Of a DNA stretch of 64,000 bases, positions 58,684-64,000 are shown piece after piece. Position 1 is the stretch's first letter; each line of letters starts with the position of its first letter. Location: the NCBI GenBank assembly GCA_951640195.1, contig OX621166.1:1294501-1358500 (forward strand). Reading direction: 5' to 3'. The translations under genes were made by a program, and so were the position numbers. Source of the DNA: Porpolomopsis calyptriformis (lineage: Eukaryota > Basidiomycota > Agaricomycetes > Agaricales > Hygrophoraceae). A model generated the notes under the pieces. That model did not search any database and was not told the DNA's origin. It worked only from the letters and a program-made list of their open reading frames with translations.

Positions 58684-59601
58684 TGTTAGACTTTATCAGG
58701 TGAAATATAAATACTTCACTTCTAGAACTACTGGAGTTGTACGTTAATCAAGTAAGTCCTAGTTGTTCAGGGGAGATGTGAATTAATTGAGTAATGGACA
58801 CTTCCTCCTTTGATGGGGCTTGAGTAATCCTTGGCTAGGATGTACAGATGAACAGACTATCCAAACTCAATGGATAGTATTGACTGGGAGAACAAGAATG
58901 AAGTCAACGGCTGACTTAGAAGAATACGTATCACAGTGAGGTCTCTCCAATAAGGACTGAGACTTAGAGAATATGATGAATAAGCAGGGGCTGAGGTAAG
59001 ATAAGATAGTCCTCAGTGGCTATCTTCAACTTACAGAAATACGTCAAGGGGTGATTCCTAAGTTGGTTCTCAATGTAAGAGGGCTTAGGCAAAATCACAC
59101 AGGGTATAAGCTTAATAGACTAGACTAGATTGGATGTATTGACTACAGACAAGTAGTATCAATAAGGGGTAGTACTAGGTACTGAGTACTAGGGGTGAGT
59201 TCAAGGGACAAGGGGGAGGGGGGATAAAGTGGGGGAAAAGTGAACTGGTGGTGAACTTAATGTGAACTGAACTCCTCACTGGTGAAAAGGGGCCCCTTTA
59301 TATATGTTTGAGAATAATGGGCAATGAGAACAATAGGAAATAAGAACAATGGATGAAAGAACAATGAGGAGTTTGAATTGTGACTCACTCTGAGTCAGAC
59401 AATGAGGAGAACAATAGAGGAGATTAATATGAGTCATAGTGACTCAGAGAACAATGGAGTGATGACAGAACAATAGACAAATGGGATATGAGTCATTCTG
59501 ACTCAGAGAACAATGGGGAAGAATGCTATTGTCCATGATAAGATAGCATAGGTAAAGATAGTAGTGTATCTTATCTGAGATAAGATAATATGTGAGGGAC
59601 A
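58684..59601. mobile_element. LTR-like block inside gypsy pol
   Basis: The block starts TGTTAGACTTTATC and a candidate end GAGGGACA lies at 59601 (918 bp). It contains a TATATA/GGGGCCCC palindrome region at about 59290-59308 and repeated TGAGTCA/TGACTCA motifs (59381-59513). Flanking 5-mers do not match (TATCG and GTGAT), so the right border is uncertain and could lie as far as about 59640. Confidence 0.5.
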
Positions 59602-59639
59602 GTGATATCTTATCTAAGATAAGATAAGATAAAGGATAT

Positions 59640-61770
59640 TTGAGCCATGGATGCTACTTGCTGAATGCATGATCTTTGGTCAAGTTTGATACCAAATCAG
59701 TTTGGGATCATGATAACTTGCCATAGATTGAGTTTGTTTTCTTCTGGGACAGGGCCTAGGGGTTCGCAAGGGAGAGTGTCGAAAGGTGAGAAGAGATTAT
59801 CTGTGAGTAAAATGGCGTCATTATTGTCATCCATCCCCCTCTCAAATCCTGGTCATCTCGACAGGATATTAGCCTTAGAGTTTGATTTCCCAGGGATGTG
59901 GTGAAGTGTGAAGTGATAATCTTGTAGCTCTGTGAGCCAACGGGCCTGTTGTTTGTTGAGCTTTTGAGGCTTTTTGAAGTATTGGAGATTAGCATGATCT
60001 GTCCAGATCTCGAAATCTTGCTTAGCCGATATTAAATGTTGGCAGAATTCCTGGAGCACAATCATCACAGCAAGTAATTCACAGTCATAGATCTGATAAT
60101 TTCATTCTGTAGGGGTGAGAGATTTCGAGATGAAGCCAATTGGTTTCCAAATGTTGTCCTGTTGTTGGGAGAGAATAGCACCTATGGCATAGTCTGAAGC
60201 ATCAGTCTCTACACGGAAAGGGTCCTGGTCATTAGCAATGGAGAGAATTGGAGAAGTGGTAATGAGAGTCTTGAGTTGGTCAAAAGCATTCTGGCAGTCT
60301 TGAGTCCAGTCAAAAGGAACACTTCCAGTAAGGGTGTTAAGAGGTTGGGCAATTCTAGCAAAGTGGTGGATAAAACGTCAGTAGAAGTTACAGAATCCGA
60401 GGAAGGACTGAACATCACATTTGCATTGGGGGATTGGCCATTCAGAGATTCCCTTGACCTTGATCAGGTCCATCTCGACTTTTCCTTCAGAAATGATAAC
60501 ACCAAGGTACTCCACTTTATTCTGGTCAAAGTCGCACTTCTCTGGCTTGAGGTAGAGCTTGTGTTTACAAAGAAGGGACATTACTTCATAGACATGTTTG
60601 TGATGCGTATCAAGATCCTTGTCGAAGATGAGGATGTCATCAATGTAGATTAGGACATGACCTTGGCGGATTTGGACATGGAAGATGTCATTCATTATAT
60701 TTTGAAAGGTGGCAGGGGAATTTGTAAGACTGAAGAACATAACAAGGGGTTCGAAGTAACTGCGATTGGTATGAAAGGCTGCCTTGAATTCATCCCCCTC
60801 CCTGATCCAGACATTGTTGTAGCCCCAGCGTATATCTAGCTTGGTGAAATAATAGGCATTCTGTAGCATGTCGATCAATTCTGTGATTAAAGGGAGAGGA
60901 TACTGGTTCTTGACAGTGATTTCATTAAGCTTGCGGTAGTCTTGTATAGGTCAGAGTCTTCCATCTTTTTTCTTGATGAAGAAGAAGGGGGAGGCAATAG
61001 GGGAGATGGAGGGTCGGATTTGTCCAGTCCGGAGGTTTTCATTAAGGAATTCATTGAGTTGAGCTTGTTCATCCACACTAAGTGGATAGATCTTGCAGTC
61101 AAGTACTTCTTCAGTTCCAGGTAGAAGTTCAATGGCATGATCCCAGGGATGATGAGGTGGAAGTTCATCAAACTCTTCCTTGGTGAATACATCCTCAAAC
61201 TCGTGAAGGTAAGAAGGGACACTCTCTCTCCAGGAGGTAGTCTTGTCCTGAGCCTCATACACTTTGATCACAAGTTCCTGGGACTTAGTTGTGAGGAGGC
61301 GGATATTGATTGCAGGGGTAGGGTCCACCATGAGGATGCGATCTCCCTCCTCAAGAGTGAGAGCATTCAAGCTGCAAGAATCAATATGAGGGTTACAGTC
61401 AGAAGGACATCTGTCAAAGATGAGGGTTCCTTTCTTCCAGTCCACTGAGGGGTTGTGAATCTTGAGCCAATCATGACCAAGGAAGATCTGTCCTTTGCCA
61501 AGGTTGGTGACACCAAAGTTGATTCGCTCCCAGTGGGTACCGACCCTGAGCTCAAGAGTGACCATTTCAGAGATTGGTCCTTCAGCATTAGGCTGGCTAT
61601 CTGCATTTAGCACAGGGACTGGATGTGCAAGCTTGACTGTGCGCAGGTTATGGTCATGGATATATTTCACATCAATACAAGAGCCTTCGCATCCGCTATC
61701 AACCAGAGCAGTTGCTTAATGTTCCGCTCGATTGTCAAGAGTGACAATGGTGGTCTTGAGAACAAGCTGG
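59640..61770 (-). pseudogene. Gypsy protease, reverse transcriptase and RNase H fragment
   Basis: The protease active site reads ATALVDSGCEGSCID (about 61680-61725), followed by GQIFLGHDWLKIHNPSVDW. The RT has HAIELLPGTEEVLDCKIYPL, ASPFFFIKKKDGRL then a TGA, PIQDYRKLNEITVKNQYPLP, YFTKLDIRWGYNNVWIREGD, and the catalytic YIDDILIF (about 60635-60660). RNase H and tether include FRVETDASDYAIGAILSQQQ, KSLTPTE then a stop, NYQIYDCELLAVM and HHIPGKSNSKANILSR. Stops are at GRL-TGA, NFY-TGA, PTE-TGA and elsewhere. Most fit single C-to-T or G-to-A changes. Confidence 0.85.
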
Positions 61771-62177
61771 GATCCTTTGGTACCTCGAACAAACACGTGA
61801 GGGTCCTTGAGTTCGTTAATGGCACAGATGGCATTCTCGGGGGACAGCAGATTGATTTCATTGATAGTGTGTTGAGTCATCTCACGGAAGCGTACAGGGT
61901 GAGACCATTGCTTGAGGATGGGGATTGCTTGATGGGGGTTACATCTAAGAGTGGTAGCGACAGTGGTGGGTAATAAGGGGAGAGGATAGGGCAGGGTGCA
62001 TTCCAGGGTTTCTGCTTGTTGCGAGTTTGAATTCCAACTTGTCCGAGAAGGTGAAGAGATGCTGGCATTGGCATTTACTGTACATCACATCATAGAGGGA
62101 GTAGAGAGGAAGTCCGAATCATTCTGCAAGCAACGCAAGAAAAGAGCATATTCAGTCGGATGAAGGAAATGTGTCTT

Positions 62178-62456
62178 CACCAACCATCGTGAAAATCCTG
62201 GTCCTGTTGGTTTAAAAGCCCATTCAGCTCACTAAGTTCATCATCATCCATCTCCATCATAAGTGCCCTAACATTGACTTTCACCTTCTCCTGGGGGCAG
62301 TCACGACGGAAGTGTCCAACTTCACCACAATTGAAGCAATGATTACTCTGTCGCGTCTTGTCCAGATCCATTAGCACACCTCGACCACCATGGATAATTC
62401 CAGAGGAGGTCTTAATATCTGGAGAGGTTTGGTTCTGAGTGGGAGGGTGGGGGGTA
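62178..62456 (-). pseudogene. Gypsy gag C-terminal fragment with CCHC zinc knuckle
   Basis: The minus-strand frame has NHCFNCGEVGHFRRDCPQ (C-x2-C-x4-H-x4-C, about 62290-62345), a nucleocapsid knuckle, followed by an acidic tail ending DFHDGW. Its upstream part is cut at the TA dinucleotide 62455-62456, where the Tc1/mariner element begins. Confidence 0.85.
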
Positions 62457-62672
62457 CAGTGGGCCAAAAAACTGTTTCAATGTTTTGCAAGTTTGACTTG
62501 ACAGTATTATATCTCATGATATAAAATAGAGAGAATTATGAAAATATTATGGAAGATAGCCCTTCATCTTGGATTTAAAACAAGCCCCTAAATGTTACGA
62601 TTGGTAAAGTCTTTCCAGAGATATTCCTTGTCAAATCTGGTTATATCATTGAAACAGTTGTTTTGCTGAGGG
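62457..62672 (+). repeat. Left terminal inverted repeat of the Tc1/mariner element
   Basis: This arm of about 216 bp matches the complement of 63845-64000 over its inner 160 bp. It also holds AACTGTTTCAATG at 62470-62482 and the complement CATTGAAACAGTT at 62647-62659, so a short inverted repeat lies within the arm. These could be two transposase-binding sites. Confidence 0.85.
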
Positions 62673-62685
62673 CTTGTACTAGTAT

Positions 62686-63701
62686 TTAGTACTTAGTATA
62701 GCCTCCCTTAGCCTTCAATACAGCTTCTACATGTCTAGGCATACTCTCTATGAGTTTCTGACATGCCTCCACTCCTATTTTATCCCACTCTACTTGTACC
62801 CTCTCTGACAACTCCACAATTCCATTAGGAGTACCTCATAGTCAGCCAACTTCCTTTTCAAGTGACTCCAGAGATGCTCAATAGGATTGAGATCAGGGGA
62901 TTGGGCAGGCTACAAGAGGACTTCATATCCATGATCCTTCAACCATTTTTGAGCCTTCTTGCAGGTATGTTTAGAGTCATTGTCTTGTTGGAAGATAAAG
63001 TCTTCTGGGGTCTTGTTATAGAATTAGATAGTTTGTCGAAGCTCCTCCTCCAGAATCTTGACATAGAGGTCTCCATCCATTATTCCATCAATCTTGCAAG
63101 CATACCTAATCCCTTCCCAAGCCATGCAGCCCCACATCATGAGAGAACCACCTCTAAACTTCTTTGTCCCCTCTACTAGCCTATTACTCAAACCCTCCCC
63201 TGGCTTTTTCCCTACCCATTTCCTACCATCTGACCCCAAGCGATTGATTTTGGTTTCATCTGACCACACCACCTTCTTCCAGTCCTCTATGGTCCAATCT
63301 TGATGCCTCAAAGCAAAGTCCATTCTCTCCTTCCTATGCCTCTTAGTAAGTAAAGGTCTTTTCTTCTTCACCACAGCCTTCATCCCCACTTCTTTCAAGC
63401 CATTTCGAACAGTTTTGGAAGAGTGAGGTTGGTTGGTAACATTCCTAAGCATTTGGGTAACTTCCACAGCATTTTCAACCTTCCCAGAGCCAATAAGATA
63501 AATTGTATAGCGAATATTAGAGGTAGAAAGCTTTGAAGGACATCCTCCAGAAGATTTGTGGAGATAAGGGCAATGTCTGGAGCATAGTCTGGAGATGGTA
63601 GTATTGGAAGCACCAGTTATATCTAAGATTTGGTGACTAGAATAACCAGAATCAACAAGGGAGAGGATGTGATTGCAGTCAGCAGTAGAAAGGCTTTTCA
63701 T
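62686..63701 (-). pseudogene. Tc1-type transposase, decayed
   Basis: The ATG at 63701 starts 225 open codons: an N-terminal helix-turn-helix (HILSLVDSGYSSHQILDITG, then SNTTISRLCSRH), a second DNA-binding part, and the first catalytic Asp in KKVVWSDETKINRLGS (about 63236-63283). GGSLMMWGCMAW follows. After a TAA at about 63024 come the second Asp in DFIFQQDNDSKHTCKKAQKW and, after another stop, the Glu in PDLNPIEHLWSHLKRK, spaced as DD34E. A one-base frame change near 62835 precedes the usual C-terminal part, which ends GGYTKY with TAA (complement 62686-62688). At least two stops and one frameshift make it inactive. Confidence 0.88.
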
Positions 63702-63844
63702 GATGATGGTAGTTAAGTTTAACTAGTTGTTTGGGTTTGTTTGTTACTGTTCAATACTCACATGATCTGCAGGTCGCTTTTGGAACCAAACATATCATAA
63801 CAATCTTCACTTATAAGTTAAAATATCATCTTTTCTAGATTTTA

Positions 63845-64000
63845 GTACCTGAGCAAAACAACTCTTTCAATGATATCACCAGATTCAAAATAAAATATCT
63901 CTATAAGTACTAGACCGATTGTAACGTTTATGAGCTCGTTTCGAACCCAGGATGAAGGGCTATCTTCTATAATATTCTTATAATTTCGTCTATTTTATAT
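63845..64000 (-). repeat. Right terminal inverted repeat of the Tc1/mariner element (partial)
   Basis: The inverted match to 62508-62672 is about 80 percent by eye. The inner copy of the CATTGAAAGAGTT-type site is at about 63857-63871 on the complement. The outermost 50-60 bp are not in the window. Confidence 0.85.

Larger units (their letters stand above)
57604..62456 (-). mobile_element. Ty3/gypsy LTR retrotransposon, decayed and interrupted
   Basis: Read on the minus strand the order is gag zinc knuckle (62.4-62.2 kb), protease (about 61.7), reverse transcriptase (61.1-60.4), RNase H (60.3-59.8), then integrase (58.68-57.99), the Ty3/gypsy order. A block of about 0.9-1.0 kb splits RNase H from integrase. 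The 5' end is lost from view because a Tc1/mariner element occupies the gag. Many in-frame stops show it is inactive. Confidence 0.85.
62457..64000. mobile_element. Tc1/mariner transposon (right end beyond window)
   Basis: The element begins CAGTGGGCC directly after TA (62455-62456), the Tc1/mariner target. The left 62508-62672 is repeated in inverted orientation at 63845-64000, with the shared run GAAGATAGCCCTTCATC. By symmetry the right end should lie about 55-65 bp past the window. It encodes one decayed transposase on the minus strand. Confidence 0.88.

Noticed and set aside
58679..59610. ATATC as target duplication of the LTR-like block in pol
   Set aside because: It leaves one extra base on the left and three on the right of TG...CA ends, which LTR integration does not produce.
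59680..59705. TTTGGTATCAAAC as a tRNA primer-binding site (minus strand)
   Set aside because: It resembles the initiator-tRNA binding site only in its first half and lies inside pol, not beside a 5' LTR.

Overview
The window is nuclear DNA of a filamentous basidiomycete, most likely an Agaricomycete. Nearly every gene is broken by several 45-80 nt introns. The conserved genes read best against basidiomycete families. The repeats (a Tnp2-type CACTA transposon, a DUF6570-type Helitron, Ty3/gypsy remnants) are those usual in Agaricomycetes. The species is not identified.

Positions 1 to about 44,733 are a compact housekeeping segment with about 20 genes and short intergenic gaps. In order: the 3' part of PEX1 (+); a small secreted protein (+); a Spa2/GIT-type polarity scaffold (-); a GH63/MGH1-like glycosidase (+); a MATE transporter (-); a secreted-type agmatinase (+); an amino-acid/GABA/choline-type permease (-); U2AF1 (+) convergent with ALG14 (-); CDC6 (+); APC8/CDC23 (+); a GLTSCR1/BICRA-domain protein (+); a CLC chloride channel (+); a Zn2Cys6 regulator (+); RMT2 (+); cofilin (-) divergent from a tetraspan membrane protein (+); a DUF1746/Dsc4-like protein (+); BET5/TRAPPC1 (+); and a FUN30/SMARCAD1 remodeller (-). 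There is no metabolic cluster. Adjacent genes serve peroxisomes, cell polarity, replication licensing, the APC/C, splicing, glycosylation, vesicle traffic and chromatin.

After an 845-bp gap carrying two long G-runs, the window turns AT-rich and consists almost wholly of mobile DNA. A 7.1-kb CACTA element (45,578-52,679) has imperfect inverted ends beginning CACTA, a 3-bp AAA target duplication, subterminal repeat arrays, a Tnp2 transposase gene (-) and a divergent accessory gene (+). Next come two diverged copies of an unrecognised gene (52.7-55.0 kb, -). Then a Helitron coding relic (55,570-57,603) is split by two solo LTRs, each with a perfect 5-bp target duplication. A decayed Ty3/gypsy element (-) follows, its pol cut by another LTR-like block and its gag interrupted by a Tc1/mariner transposon with inverted repeats of about 0.2 kb. 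That transposon runs off the right edge.

The most interesting items are the CACTA element with exact boundaries, the Helitron whose reading frame is continuous once each LTR and one TSD copy are disregarded, several conserved genes whose protein alignments require GC-AG introns, and the unrecognised gene pair beside the CACTA element. Splice sites were assigned by eye from reading frame, splice consensus and remembered family conservation. Exon borders are approximate unless stated.
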